64,000 nt of DNA from positions 363,091-427,090 of the forward strand of contig NZ_JAOVZU010000001.1 of NCBI RefSeq assembly GCF_025717005.1. Direction: 5' to 3'. Each line of letters starts with the position of its first letter. The stretch's first letter is position 1. Both the position numbers and the translations under genes were made by a program. The stretch is from Actinotalea endophytica (GTDB lineage: Bacteria > Actinomycetota > Actinomycetes > Actinomycetales > Cellulomonadaceae). The notes under the pieces are model-generated. The model was not told the DNA's origin. It worked only from the letters and a program-made list of their open reading frames with translations, and did no database searches. Below, one piece after another: positions 1 to 9,077 of the stretch.

Positions 1-271
1 TCGCACAGGGCCCGGGCTCGACGTCCAGCAGGCCGTAGACCACGCCGAGGTCGTCGAGCGACTCGGCGATGCCCACACCGGTGGAGCCGCGCACGGAGCC
101 GAGCCGGGCGGCAGCGGCCGTCGGGTCGGCGCCGGCCACGAGCGCCTCGGTGAGCGCGTCGACGGCGGGGTGGTACCAGTCGCCCGGACGGAGCCACACG
201 GAGTCGGCGGTCGCCGCGCGCCACTGCTCGCGCAGCTCGGCAGCCGTTGGCTCGAACGTCTCGGTGGTCAC
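1..271 (-). CDS. N-terminal part of an unrecognised protein (cut by the window edge)
   Basis: An open frame runs from a GTG at 271 leftward to the first base, so only about 90 residues are visible. The start MTTETFEPTAAELREQ gives an acidic, helical, soluble protein with no signal peptide or membrane segment. I do not recognise a domain in this stretch. The repeated pattern of a helical region followed by GVGIAESLDDLGVVYGLL resembles the N-termini of some actinobacterial signalling proteins whose catalytic domain comes later, but that is a weak inference. It is divergent from the sigma-factor fusion that follows. Confidence 0.5.
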   Translation of the reverse strand, partial: MTTETFEPTAAELREQWRAATADSVWLRPGDWYHPAVDALTEALVAGADPTAAAARLGSVRGSTGVGIAESLDDLGVVYGLLDVEPGPCA

Positions 272-665
272 GGATGATGAGACGTGCCGAGGAACCCCTC
301 ATGACGTGGGTTCGGCGTGCCGATACCTCAATCACCCGTTTGGGGGAAGGAGGAGCCCGGCATGATCGTCCCGAGGTCGCTGCTGCCCGGCGAGGTGGTC
401 CACACCGTCGTCACCAGGCGCGCAGCAGACCTCGCGCGCCCGTCGCGCGCGTGCGACACGCCGTGCTCGCAGAGGTCGACCTCCCGACGTCACCCGAACG
501 GGTGCTCCGTGGGCGGGTTCACCCGGTCTGACCGCTACGGGCGAGGCGTCCCGCATGAGAACCTTGGGTCGGGTGTCCCCGGTGCGCGCGGATCTGTCCG
601 GGTTGGTGCGGGGCCCGCCTGGGGGCGTGACGCGGAACGACCGACGAGACGGGCGAGGGGGTGAC
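272..665. other. 394-bp divergent intergenic region with a possible small ORF
   Basis: No recognised gene. A strong Shine-Dalgarno-like GGAAGGAGGAG lies 8 bases before an ATG at 362, which opens a 100-codon frame on the plus strand ending at 664, one base before the sigma gene ATG at 666. The first 35 or so codons look plausible, but the rest is Arg/Gly-rich low-complexity sequence with no family resemblance. It could be an untranslated leader, a small regulatory ORF coupled to the sigma gene, or noise. An inverted repeat (GAGGTC-gc-TGCTGC near 373-386 against GCAGCAGACCTC near 421-432) lies inside it. Any promoters for both flanking genes must lie here. Confidence 0.3.
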
Positions 666-3600
666 ATGAGCGTCGGGAGCGTCTGGGACCTCTCCAGCGA
701 CGCGGAGCTGATCACAGCTGTGCGCAGCGGCGAGACGGCTGCCTTCGGCGTGCTCTACGAACGTCACGCCGCCGCAGCGCGGACCGTCGCCCGCCAGTAC
801 TCCAACTCGTCCGCGGACGCGGACGACGCGGTGCAGGACGCCTTCAGCCGGGTGTTCACCGCGATCCAGGGCGGCGGCGGACCGGACGTCGCCTTCCGCG
901 CCTATCTCTTCACGGTGCTGCGCCGGGTCGCGATGGACCGGAACGACAGCGTGCGGCGCAACGAGCCCACCGGCGACCTGACCGCCTTCGAGTCCGTCGG
1001 CGTCGCCGTGGAGTCCTCCGAAGAGCCCGCGATGGAGGGCTTCGAACGAGGCGTCGTCTCCCAGGCCTACTCCTCGCTCCCCGAGCGGTGGCAGGCGGTG
1101 CTCTGGTACACGGAGGTCGAAGGCCTCTCGGCGGCCGAGATCGCCCCGATCCTCGGTCTCACCGCGAACGGTGTCGCCGCGCTCGCGTACCGCGCTCGGG
1201 AGGGCCTGCGACAGGCCTACCTGCAGCAGCACCTCGCCGCCCCGCAGTCCGAGGCGTGCACGCTCGTCAACTCCAAGCTCGGCGCCTACGTGCGCGGTGG
1301 TCTGGCCAAGCGCGAGACCATGCTGGTCGACTCCCACCTCGAGGAGTGCGGCGCCTGCCGGGCGCTGGTGCTGGAGCTCGGTGACGTCAACCACGGCATG
1401 CGCGCGATCATCGGGCCGCTGGTGCTCGGCTTCGGCGCGATCGGGATCCTCAAGGGCATCGGCTTCGGTGGTGCCGCGGCCGCCGCGAAGGGCGTCGCCG
1501 TCGCCGGTGCCGCCGCCGGGACGGCCACCGGTACCGCTGCGCAGGCCGGCGGTGCCGGTGCGGGCGCGGGTGGTGCTGGTGGTGCCGGTGGTGCCGCGGG
1601 TGGCGGCGCGAGCGTGGGTGCCGGCGCCGGAGCCGCCGCAGGTGCCGAGGCCGTCGGGTCCGGGGTGCTCGCCGGTGCAGGTGCCGGCGCTGCCGGCGCG
1701 GCCGGTGCCGCCTACGTCGGCGGGGCCGCGACCGCTCCCGGTGCTGCGCCCGCCATGGCCGCCGCGGGCGGTGCGGCCGGGGGTGCCGGCGCCGCGGGTG
1801 CCGGCGCCGCGACAGGTTTTGCGGGGCTGATGGCTGCCATCGCCGGAGCTCCCGCGGTCCTCGCGACCGTCGCAGCGCTGGTGGTGATCGGTGCCGCCGC
1901 AGGTATCGCGGGGCTGATGGGTGTCTTCTCGCCCCAGGACGGCGTGGTCGTGGCCGAAGGGACGCCGAACGCGCCCGGTGCGCCCAGTGGCGAGCCGACC
2001 ACCGAGCCGACCACCGAGCCGACGACGGTGCCCAGCACCGAGCCGTCGGCGGACCCGACGCCCGAGCCCTCCGCGGCGCCCGCTCCCGACGCGGGCACCG
2101 GCGACGGCTCGACCACCGAGCCGGCCACCGGGCCGACCACCGAGCCGACCTCGGAGCCCAGCACCGAGCCGTCGAGCGAGCCCGCGGTGCCCGCCCTGAG
2201 CATCGACCCGATCGCGGCGCCGTCCCTGGTGGCCGGGGTGCCGAGCCCGCTGGACGTCGTCGTGCGGAACCCGAGCAGCACCACCGCGACCGACGTCGCC
2301 ACCGAGCTGACCTTCGACCCCGGCACCGACTGGTCCGTCACCGCGACGCCGGCAGCACCCAGTGCCGGGGGCGGTGCGGCGGTGCCGACCGCCCGCGTCG
2401 ACTGGACCTGCGCGCGGACCTCCGACACCACGGCGCAGTGCCGCCTTCCCTCGCTCGCGCCCGGTGCGAGCAGCACGCTGCACCTCAGCGTCCTGGTCAG
2501 CGACGACACCCTCGCGGACGCGACGCGCTCGCTGGGCATCCAGGTGAGCTCGTGGGTGGACGGCGGCACGCGTGCCACGACCCACCTCGCCGCACGTCTG
2601 TCCGCGAGCCCCGCGCGGCTCACCCTCGCCGACGCTGCTCCGGCCGCCGTGCAGGGCGCGATCGACACCGATGCGACCGGCGACCTCGAGGTCCGGGTCT
2701 CCAACCTGGGCGGCACGACCGCGCGCGACGCGGGCGTCGAGGTGGACCTGCCGGCCGACCTGCCCGACGGCGTCACCGTCGAGGCGCTGCCCAGCCTGCG
2801 CGTGGTGTGGACCTGCAACCGGGCCGGTGACGTGCTGTCCTGCACCGCGGGGTCCATCGGGCCGCGCACCACGGTCCCGCTCGACCTGAGGGTGACCGTG
2901 CCGGCTCTCGTCGGCGCCGCGCAGCCGGTGGTCGACGTCGACGTCAGCACCGACCTGACGGTGCGCACGACGTTGTCCACCGCGACGGCGCCGGTCCGGA
3001 TCACCTCCGCCCCGGGCCAGGCGGCAGTCGAGCTCGCCTCGCCGACCAGCGTGGACGCCGGGCTCGAGCACGCCCTCGCCGCGACCGTCCGCAACGACGG
3101 CGGCACCACGCTGGGCGACGTCGTGGCCCACGTCCGGCTGCCTGCCGGGGTCTCGGTGACGAACCTGACGGCTGCGGCCGGCTGGGTCTGTGCCGCGGTC
3201 TCCGACGGCGCGGACTGCACGCTCGGCTCTCTCGCGCCGCGCAGCTCCGAGCACCTCGAGCTCGGCGTCCGGGCGGCCGGTGACACGACCGGCGACCTGA
3301 CCATCGCGGTGGGCGGCGGGTCGGTCACCGCGCACTCGACCCTCGACGTCAAGCTGCCGCAGCTCGCCTTCACCACACCGCTCACCGCCGACCTGAGCCT
3401 CGGCGCGCAGGGCACCCTGTCGTTCGCAGTGACGAACCAGGGCCGTGGCGCTGCCGCGGGGCTCACGGCGACCCTCGAGCTGCCGCGCGCGGTGGACTTC
3501 GTCGACCCGGCTTCGGTGGACCTCGGCGGGTGGACCTGCACCCTCACCGATGCGCAGCACGTGACCTGCACGGTGCCCGGCCTTGCTCCCGGCGAGACGC

Positions 3601-4613
3601 GAGTGCTGCAGCTGCCGGCCCGGGCGAGCGCCGTGACGAGCGGTCGGGCGACCGTCACGGTCTCCGCCGCCAACTGGGCCGCTGCCACGATCTCGGACGG
3701 CGTGACGCCGCAGGTCTCGTCCGCCGGCCTGACGACGCGGGGCACCTGGACCGACGGCTACGGCGTGACCCAGATCGGGGCGCCCGTGCTGACCTGCGAC
3801 ACGTCCGCCTCGAGCACGTGCGGGTCGGCGCGCACCGACCTCGGCGGCTCGGCGATCAACAACAGCTTCTCGATGATCCCGCTGGACAACTCCACGGCGT
3901 CGCTCGCCGTGTCGGGGGACATCGTGTTCGCGGGTCTGTACTGGTCGGGCAACCGCTATGCGGGCGACACCTGGAGCGGCTCGCTGACCGACGTGGAGCT
4001 GCGCGCGCCCGGCACGCAGGGCTACACGGCCGTGCACGGCGAGGTGATCTCCGAGGCCACCGACGACAGCTCCCGCAGCTACTACCAGTCGTTCGCCGAC
4101 GTGACCTCGCTGGTGACCAGGCAGGGCTCGGTCGCGGTCCGCGGTGTCGCGGTGGCGTCCGGCCGGACGGACCCGGTCCCGACGTACTACGGCGGCTGGG
4201 CGCTGGTCGTCGTCTACGCCGACCAGCACTCCCACGGTGACGTGACGGTGTACGACGGCGGCAGGTGGATCGCGGCCGGTTCGTCGCAGACGTTCACGTT
4301 CACCACCGGCACCGAGAGCACCGCCCGCGTGGGTGTCGTGGCCTGGGAGGGCGACCGCGGTGCGGGCGGGAACGACTCGCTGGTCCTGGACGGCTCGCTC
4401 GCGCTGACGCCACTGCGCCTGGACGGCAGCCCGGGCCTCACGACGGATGCCTTCACCTCGACCGCGTGGGGTTTCGCCTGGGCGAACTCGCTGGGCGTCG
4501 ACGCCAAGCCGTTCGTGGCGACCCGGTTGGCCGCGGGCACGCACACCCTCACCGCGACCACGGCGGGTGACCAGTACTTCCTCGGCGCGATCACCCTCGC
4601 CTCGACGCACTGA
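666..4613 (+). CDS. ECF-type sigma factor fused to zinc finger, membrane segments and a giant extracellular repeat region
   Basis: Residues about 10-190 are an ECF sigma-70 (region 2 with DADDAVQDAF, region 4 with LSAAEIAPILGLTANGVA). A zinc-finger anti-sigma-like module follows, with C198 and H224-x3-C228-x2-C231. A hydrophobic stretch is near 247-270, then a Gly/Ala-rich spacer, then a clear membrane helix near 385-420. A Thr/Glu/Pro-rich stalk (about 432-512), several Ig-like DUF11-style repeats (about 512-1018) and a C-terminal beta-rich domain (about 1022-1315) come after. The protein has 1315 residues, against about 200 for a normal ECF. Sigma factors with C-terminal zinc-finger and membrane extensions are known among actinobacterial ECF groups (ECF52-like). 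The start at 666 is the first ATG before the conserved sigma fold; an upstream in-frame ATG at 555 would add 37 residues unlike any sigma N-terminus. Role inferred: membrane-tethered, surface-sensing transcription factor. Confidence 0.85.
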   Translation: MSVGSVWDLSSDAELITAVRSGETAAFGVLYERHAAAARTVARQYSNSSADADDAVQDAFSRVFTAIQGGGGPDVAFRAYLFTVLRRVAMDRNDSVRRNEPTGDLTAFESVGVAVESSEEPAMEGFERGVVSQAYSSLPERWQAVLWYTEVEGLSAAEIAPILGLTANGVAALAYRAREGLRQAYLQQHLAAPQSEACTLVNSKLGAYVRGGLAKRETMLVDSHLEECGACRALVLELGDVNHGMRAIIGPLVLGFGAIGILKGIGFGGAAAAAKGVAVAGAAAGTATGTAAQAGGAGAGAGGAGGAGGAAGGGASVGAGAGAAAGAEAVGSGVLAGAGAGAAGAAGAAYVGGAATAPGAAPAMAAAGGAAGGAGAAGAGAATGFAGLMAAIAGAPAVLATVAALVVIGAAAGIAGLMGVFSPQDGVVVAEGTPNAPGAPSGEPTTEPTTEPTTVPSTEPSADPTPEPSAAPAPDAGTGDGSTTEPATGPTTEPTSEPSTEPSSEPAVPALSIDPIAAPSLVAGVPSPLDVVVRNPSSTTATDVATELTFDPGTDWSVTATPAAPSAGGGAAVPTARVDWTCARTSDTTAQCRLPSLAPGASSTLHLSVLVSDDTLADATRSLGIQVSSWVDGGTRATTHLAARLSASPARLTLADAAPAAVQGAIDTDATGDLEVRVSNLGGTTARDAGVEVDLPADLPDGVTVEALPSLRVVWTCNRAGDVLSCTAGSIGPRTTVPLDLRVTVPALVGAAQPVVDVDVSTDLTVRTTLSTATAPVRITSAPGQAAVELASPTSVDAGLEHALAATVRNDGGTTLGDVVAHVRLPAGVSVTNLTAAAGWVCAAVSDGADCTLGSLAPRSSEHLELGVRAAGDTTGDLTIAVGGGSVTAHSTLDVKLPQLAFTTPLTADLSLGAQGTLSFAVTNQGRGAAAGLTATLELPRAVDFVDPASVDLGGWTCTLTDAQHVTCTVPGLAPGETRVLQLPARASAVTSGRATVTVSAANWAAATISDGVTPQVSSAGLTTRGTWTDGYGVTQIGAPVLTCDTSASSTCGSARTDLGGSAINNSFSMIPLDNSTASLAVSGDIVFAGLYWSGNRYAGDTWSGSLTDVELRAPGTQGYTAVHGEVISEATDDSSRSYYQSFADVTSLVTRQGSVAVRGVAVASGRTDPVPTYYGGWALVVVYADQHSHGDVTVYDGGRWIAAGSSQTFTFTTGTESTARVGVVAWEGDRGAGGNDSLVLDGSLALTPLRLDGSPGLTTDAFTSTAWGFAWANSLGVDAKPFVATRLAAGTHTLTATTAGDQYFLGAITLASTH

Positions 4614-4663
4614 CCCTCGGGCGGTCGTGCCCCGCTCGACGCGCGCGCCCGCCGACCGTCGCT

Positions 4664-4681
4664 TAACCTCAGCATGCTGAG
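4664..4681 (+). promoter_or_regulatory. Candidate idi/crt promoter with a 14-bp perfect palindrome
   Basis: TAACCT at 4664-4669 fits a -10 hexamer. It overlaps the left end of CTCAGCATGCTGAG (4668-4681), which is its own reverse complement. The palindrome would cover the transcription start, a typical repressor position. It precedes the whole carotenoid operon. A MarR-type repressor (CrtR) controls the equivalent Corynebacterium operon, but no such gene is in this window, so the binding protein is unknown. No convincing -35 box was found. Confidence 0.4.
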
Positions 4682-4700
4682 CGTTTGCGGAGGTCTGATG

Positions 4701-5243
4701 ATGGATCAGGGTGCCGAGCTCGTGGTGCTGCTCGACGCGTCCGGCGTCCCGAGCGGTACCGCGGCCAAGTCCGAGGTGCACACCGCCTGCACACCGCTGC
4801 ACCTGGCCTTCTCGTGCCACGTGGTCGACGAGGCGGGCAACGTGCTGGTGACGCGGCGTGCGCTGACCAAGAAGACCTGGCCCGGGGTCTGGACGAACAG
4901 CGTGTGCGGCCACCCGGGGCCGGGGGAGGACACCGCGGACGCCGTGCGGCGCCGCGCGCGTGACGAGCTGGGTCTCGAGCTGGCCGAGATCAGCCCCGTG
5001 CTGCCCGACTTCCGGTACCGCGCGACCGACGCCTCGGGGGTCGTGGAGAACGAGGTCTGCCCGGTCGTCGTCGCGAGGCCCGCGCCGGGTGCGACCGTGC
5101 GGCCCAACCCGGACGAGGTGATGGACCACGTGTGGGTCCCGATCGAGGACCTGCTGCGCGCGATCGAGGTCGCGCCCTGGGCGCTGAGCCCGTGGCTCGT
5201 GCAGGCCGGTCCCGGGCTGCGGACCTACTGGAGCGAGCGATGA
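4701..5243 (+). CDS. idi: Isopentenyl-diphosphate delta-isomerase, type I
   Basis: Interconverts IPP and DMAPP, supplying the starter unit for prenyl chain growth in the cytoplasm. The 180-residue Nudix-like fold carries the active-site motif TNSVCGHP (Cys near residue 69) and later the conserved ENEVCPV segment. Start chosen at the second of two adjacent ATGs (4698, 4701) because GGAGG at 4689-4693 is then 7 bases away. An ATG at 4674 is also in frame but sits inside the promoter palindrome. It is the first gene of the carotenoid operon and overlaps crtE by ATGA, so isoprenoid precursor supply and carotenoid synthesis are co-expressed. Confidence 0.93.
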   Translation: MDQGAELVVLLDASGVPSGTAAKSEVHTACTPLHLAFSCHVVDEAGNVLVTRRALTKKTWPGVWTNSVCGHPGPGEDTADAVRRRARDELGLELAEISPVLPDFRYRATDASGVVENEVCPVVVARPAPGATVRPNPDEVMDHVWVPIEDLLRAIEVAPWALSPWLVQAGPGLRTYWSER

Positions 5244-6346
5244 GCCTCGCACCGGCGGGCGCGCAGCAGCAGGTCGACGCGCTGCTCGACCACCTGATCG
5301 CGGACGCCGGCCGGCGCGCGGCGGTGCACGGCGAACGGTACGAGCTCATGTGGCACGAGATCGGCCGGTCGCTGCGCGGCGGCAAGCGCTTCCGATCGGC
5401 CCTGGTGCTCGGCGCGCACGCAGGGCTCGGCGGCACGCGCCCCGACGCAGCCGTCGCGGTCGCCGCGGCCTTCGAGCTGCTGCACACCGCGTTCCTGGTG
5501 CACGACGACCTGATCGACGGCGACACCACCCGTCGCGGCGAACCGAACCTCGCCGAGACCATGCGCCGGGACGCGGTCGCCGACGGTCTGGACGCCGGGT
5601 CGGCGGAGCGCTGGTCGCTGGCGGCCGGGGTGCTCGCGGGCGACCTCGCCCTGGCGCAGGCACACCGGCTGGTGGCCGGAACCGAGGCGCCGGCGGCCGT
5701 ACGGCTCGCGCTGTCCGACCTGCTCGACGAGACGCTGCTGGTGTCGGCCGGCGGGGAGCTCGAGGACACCTCGGCCGGGCTCGGGCTCGACGCCCCGACG
5801 ATCGAGCAGGCGGTCCGGATCGCCGAGTCGAAGACCGCGATGTACTCGTTCAGAGCGCCCCTGCGCGCCGGCGCCCTCCTGGCCGGCGCGGGTCCGCAGC
5901 TGTTGGCCGAGCTGGACGACCTGGGCCGACTCCTCGGCCGCGCGTTCCAGCTGGTCGACGACCTGCTCGGGGTGTTCGCCCCGGAGTCGGAGATCGGCAA
6001 GTCGAACGTCTCCGACCTGCGTGAGGGCAAGCAGACCCCGCTCATCCTGCACGCCCGGTCGACGCCCGCCTGGGCGGACCTCGTCCGGGACCTGGGCCGG
6101 TCCGACCTCGACGACCTCACCGCGGCCAGGATGCGGCGCGCCCTCGCCCGGTGCTCGGCGCCGGTGCTCGTGCAGCGTGCCGTCGAGCGGGACCTGGCCG
6201 AGGTCCGGCGCCGTAACGCCGACCTGCCCGCCCCGCTGGCCGAGCTGGTGGCGGGCGTCGGCATGCAGATCGCCGAGGCGCTGTGCACCGTGGTCGGGCA
6301 CATCGACGCGGCTCGCGGAGGTGTGACCCGGTGGCTGGCGGTGTGA
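5240..6346 (+). CDS. crtE: Geranylgeranyl diphosphate synthase
   Basis: An all-trans polyprenyl synthase that condenses IPP with allylic diphosphates to GGPP, the substrate of CrtB. The 368-residue protein has the first Asp-rich motif HDDLIDGD near residues 88-95 and a second motif DDLLG near 240, in which the last Asp of DDxxD is replaced by Gly. That is usual for actinobacterial CrtE/IdsA proteins. It also has GGKRFR near the N-terminus for IPP binding. The ATG overlaps the idi stop, and the end overlaps crtB by GTGA. Chain length cannot be proved from sequence; context makes C20 most likely. Confidence 0.92.
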   Translation: MSLAPAGAQQQVDALLDHLIADAGRRAAVHGERYELMWHEIGRSLRGGKRFRSALVLGAHAGLGGTRPDAAVAVAAAFELLHTAFLVHDDLIDGDTTRRGEPNLAETMRRDAVADGLDAGSAERWSLAAGVLAGDLALAQAHRLVAGTEAPAAVRLALSDLLDETLLVSAGGELEDTSAGLGLDAPTIEQAVRIAESKTAMYSFRAPLRAGALLAGAGPQLLAELDDLGRLLGRAFQLVDDLLGVFAPESEIGKSNVSDLREGKQTPLILHARSTPAWADLVRDLGRSDLDDLTAARMRRALARCSAPVLVQRAVERDLAEVRRRNADLPAPLAELVAGVGMQIAEALCTVVGHIDAARGGVTRWLAV

Positions 6347-7269
6347 CCCGCGTGGCGGCGGTGGGTGGAGGTCAGGGCGCGGACCGCCTGGGGCTCTACG
6401 ACGACACCGCGCGCCGCGCCGCGGACGTGGTGGTGCGCCGCTACTCGACGAGCTTCGGTCTGGCGACCCGCCTGCTCCCGCCCGGGCAGCGCGGGCACGT
6501 GCGGAACGTCTACGCGCTGGTCCGCCTCGCCGACGAGGTCGTCGACGGTGCCTCGGCCGAGGCCGGTGCCGACGTCGAGCGGTCCCGCGGGTTGCTGGAC
6601 GACCTCGAGCAGCGCACCGAGTCGGCGATGGCGAGCGGGTACTCCACCGACGTCCTCGTCCACGCGTTCGCCATCACGGCGCGCGAGGTCGGGATCACCA
6701 CGGACCTGACCCGACCGTTCTTCGCGTCGATGCGCACCGACCTCGACGTCACCGTGCACGACGAGGCGTCGCTCGCCGACTACGTGTACGGCTCGGCCGA
6801 GGTCGTGGGGCTGATGTGCCTGCGGGTCTTCCTGCACGACGAGGCGGACCGTGACCGCCGGTTCGCCGAGCTCACGCCCGGTGCGCGGGCCCTGGGCGCC
6901 GCGTTCCAGAAGATCAACTTCCTGCGGGACCTCGCCGAGGACGGCGCGGTGCTCGGCCGCCAGTACCTCGTGGGTCTCGACCCGCGGCACGTCACCGAGG
7001 AGGCCAAGGCGACCGCGCTCGCCGAGATCGACGCCGACCTGCGCGTGGCCCGCACCGCGCTCGTCGACCTCCCGTCGGGCCCGCGCCGCGCGGTCGGGGT
7101 TGCCTACGGGTTGTTCGCCGAGCTGGCCGCGCGGATCCGGGCGACCCCGGCCGAGGAGCTGGGAGCGACACGCGTGCGGGTCCCGAGCTCGGTCAAGGCG
7201 CGGATCGCCGCGACGGCCGTGCTGCGCGCGTCCCTGGCCGGGTCGCACGGCGGACGGAGCCGCCGATGA
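6343..7269 (+). CDS. crtB: Phytoene synthase
   Basis: Joins two GGPP molecules head-to-head to phytoene. The 308-residue squalene/phytoene synthase family protein has YSTSFGLA near the N-terminus, the first Asp motif LADEVVD, and the second motif region NFLRDLAED with the GRQYL that follows it in this family. The GTG at 6343 overlaps the crtE stop (GTGA), matching the coupling seen throughout this operon. In-frame GTGs at 6352 and 6361 are alternatives. Likely peripheral at the inner face of the membrane. Confidence 0.92.
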   Translation: MTRVAAVGGGQGADRLGLYDDTARRAADVVVRRYSTSFGLATRLLPPGQRGHVRNVYALVRLADEVVDGASAEAGADVERSRGLLDDLEQRTESAMASGYSTDVLVHAFAITAREVGITTDLTRPFFASMRTDLDVTVHDEASLADYVYGSAEVVGLMCLRVFLHDEADRDRRFAELTPGARALGAAFQKINFLRDLAEDGAVLGRQYLVGLDPRHVTEEAKATALAEIDADLRVARTALVDLPSGPRRAVGVAYGLFAELAARIRATPAEELGATRVRVPSSVKARIAATAVLRASLAGSHGGRSRR

Positions 7270-9077
7270 GGGTCGTCGTGGTCGGCGGCGGCGTGTCCGG
7301 ACTGGCCGGTGCGGCCCTGCTCGCGCGGGAGGGGCACGAGGTCACGCTCGTGGAGGCCCGCGACGAGGTCGGTGGACGGGCCTCGACCTGGGGTGCCGAC
7401 GGCTTCCGGTTCGACATCGGCCCGTCGTGGTACCTCATGCCGGAGGTGTTCGAGCACTTCCTCCGGCTGATGGGGACCTCGGCCACCGAGCAGCTCGACC
7501 TCGTCCCGCTCGACCCGGCGTACCGGGTCTTCTTCGAGCGGCACGACCCGCTCGACGTGCGGTCCGACCTCGCCGACTCGGTCGCGCTGTTCGAACGCGT
7601 CGAGCCCGGGTCAGGGGCGCGCCTGCGGGCCTACCTCGAGTCGGGTTCGGACGCGTACCACATGGCGCTGCAGCACTTCCTCTACACGAGCTACGCGTCG
7701 CTCCGGCCGCTGCTCACCCCCGCGGTGCTGCGCCGGGCCCCCGAGCTCGCCGGGCTGCTCACCCGGTCGCTCGAGTCGAAGGTTCGGGCCACGGTCCAGG
7801 ACACCCGGCTGCGCCAGGTGCTCGGCTACCCGGCGGTGTTCCTCGGCGCGTCCCCGAGGCTCACGCCGAGCATGTACCACCTGATGAGCCACCTGGACCT
7901 GGCCGACGGGGTGCTCTACCCGCAGGGCGGGTTCGGGGCCGTGGTGGACGCGGTGCGCCGGGTCGCCGAGCAGGCCGGGGTGCGGATCCGAACCGGCTGC
8001 GCGGCGACCGCGATCACCACCGGCCCGGTGGTCGGCGGGCTGCCTGCGGGCCTCGAGCGTCAGCCGACCGTGGCCGGGCTCTGGCGGCGTCGCAAGGCCC
8101 AGGTCACCGGTGTCACCGTGGTGGGATCGGGTGCTGCCGGAGCCGGGGGCCGGGCCGGTGAGGAGCATCTGCCGGCGGACGTCGTGATCGCGGCGACCGA
8201 CCTCGAGGAGACCGAGCGCCGGCTGCTGCCCGCAGCGCTGAGGTCCTACTCGGACCGGTGGTGGCGCCGGCAGGTGCCCGGTCCGAGCACCGTCATGGTC
8301 TACCTCGGTGTGCGCGGCCGGCTGCCCGAGCTGCCGCACCACTCGCTGTTCCTCGCCGAGGACTGGGACACCACGTTCGACCTGATCTTCGACCGCAGGC
8401 CGGGCGCTCCGGTCGGTGCGATGCCTGACCCGACGTCGGTCTACGTGTCGCGGACCTCGTCCACCGACCCGGGCGTGGCACCGGAGGGTCACGAGAACCT
8501 CGTCATCCTGGTCCCCGTCCCGGCGGACGTGCGGCTCGGGCACGGTGGGCTGGGCGGCGCGGGCGATCCCTGGGTCGAGCGGGTCGCGGACGCGGCGATC
8601 GCGCAGATCGGCGGCTGGGCGGGCGTCCCGGACCTCGCCGACCGGATCGTGGTGCGCCGGACGGTCGGCCCGGCGGACTGGGCGCAGGACCTCCGGGCGT
8701 GGCGCGGGACCGCGCTCGGCCCGGCGCACACCCTCGGTCAGTCGGCGATGTTCCGGGCCGGGAACGTCTCCCGGCGGGTGGCCGGGCTGCTCTACGCGGG
8801 CGGATCGGTGATCCCCGGGATCGGCGTCCCGATGTGCCTGATCAGCGCGGAGCTGCTGGTCAAGCGGTTCCGCGGGGACACGTCCGCGGGACCGCTGGCG
8901 GAGCCGGGCGACATCGCGGACCGGACGGCGGATGTCGCTGCGGACCGGGAGGCGGATGTCGCGCCGGTCCCGGCGGCGGACCGGGTTGCCGACAGGCGGG
9001 CCGGCGGCACGCAGGTGCCCCGGCGGACGGAGCCGGCGGACGGCCCGACGGTGGCTCAGCAGGCGGATCGGGCATGA
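7266..9077 (+). CDS. crtI: Phytoene desaturase (lycopene-forming)
   Basis: FAD-dependent CrtI-type desaturase, expected to convert phytoene to lycopene. The N-terminal Rossmann motif VVVVGGGVSGLAGAALL is followed by the usual VEARDEVGGRA. The C-terminus carries the CrtI signature LYAGGSVIPGIGVPMCL near residues 510-530. At 603 residues it is longer than a typical CrtI (about 500-550). The surplus includes a tail of about 70 residues rich in Asp, Arg and Ala with imperfect repeats (DIADRTADVAADREADV), probably disordered. ATG overlaps the crtB stop; the end overlaps the next gene. Confidence 0.93.
   Translation: MRVVVVGGGVSGLAGAALLAREGHEVTLVEARDEVGGRASTWGADGFRFDIGPSWYLMPEVFEHFLRLMGTSATEQLDLVPLDPAYRVFFERHDPLDVRSDLADSVALFERVEPGSGARLRAYLESGSDAYHMALQHFLYTSYASLRPLLTPAVLRRAPELAGLLTRSLESKVRATVQDTRLRQVLGYPAVFLGASPRLTPSMYHLMSHLDLADGVLYPQGGFGAVVDAVRRVAEQAGVRIRTGCAATAITTGPVVGGLPAGLERQPTVAGLWRRRKAQVTGVTVVGSGAAGAGGRAGEEHLPADVVIAATDLEETERRLLPAALRSYSDRWWRRQVPGPSTVMVYLGVRGRLPELPHHSLFLAEDWDTTFDLIFDRRPGAPVGAMPDPTSVYVSRTSSTDPGVAPEGHENLVILVPVPADVRLGHGGLGGAGDPWVERVADAAIAQIGGWAGVPDLADRIVVRRTVGPADWAQDLRAWRGTALGPAHTLGQSAMFRAGNVSRRVAGLLYAGGSVIPGIGVPMCLISAELLVKRFRGDTSAGPLAEPGDIADRTADVAADREADVAPVPAADRVADRRAGGTQVPRRTEPADGPTVAQQADRA

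Noticed and set aside
519-5252. A minus-strand open frame of about 1577 codons opposite the sigma fusion and idi
   Set aside because: Arg/Gly/His-rich translation with no domain pattern; it mirrors the codon bias of the plus-strand genes, a usual shadow in high-GC DNA. The same applies to long opposite-strand frames over crtI, the kinase operon, mtnA-mtnK and others.
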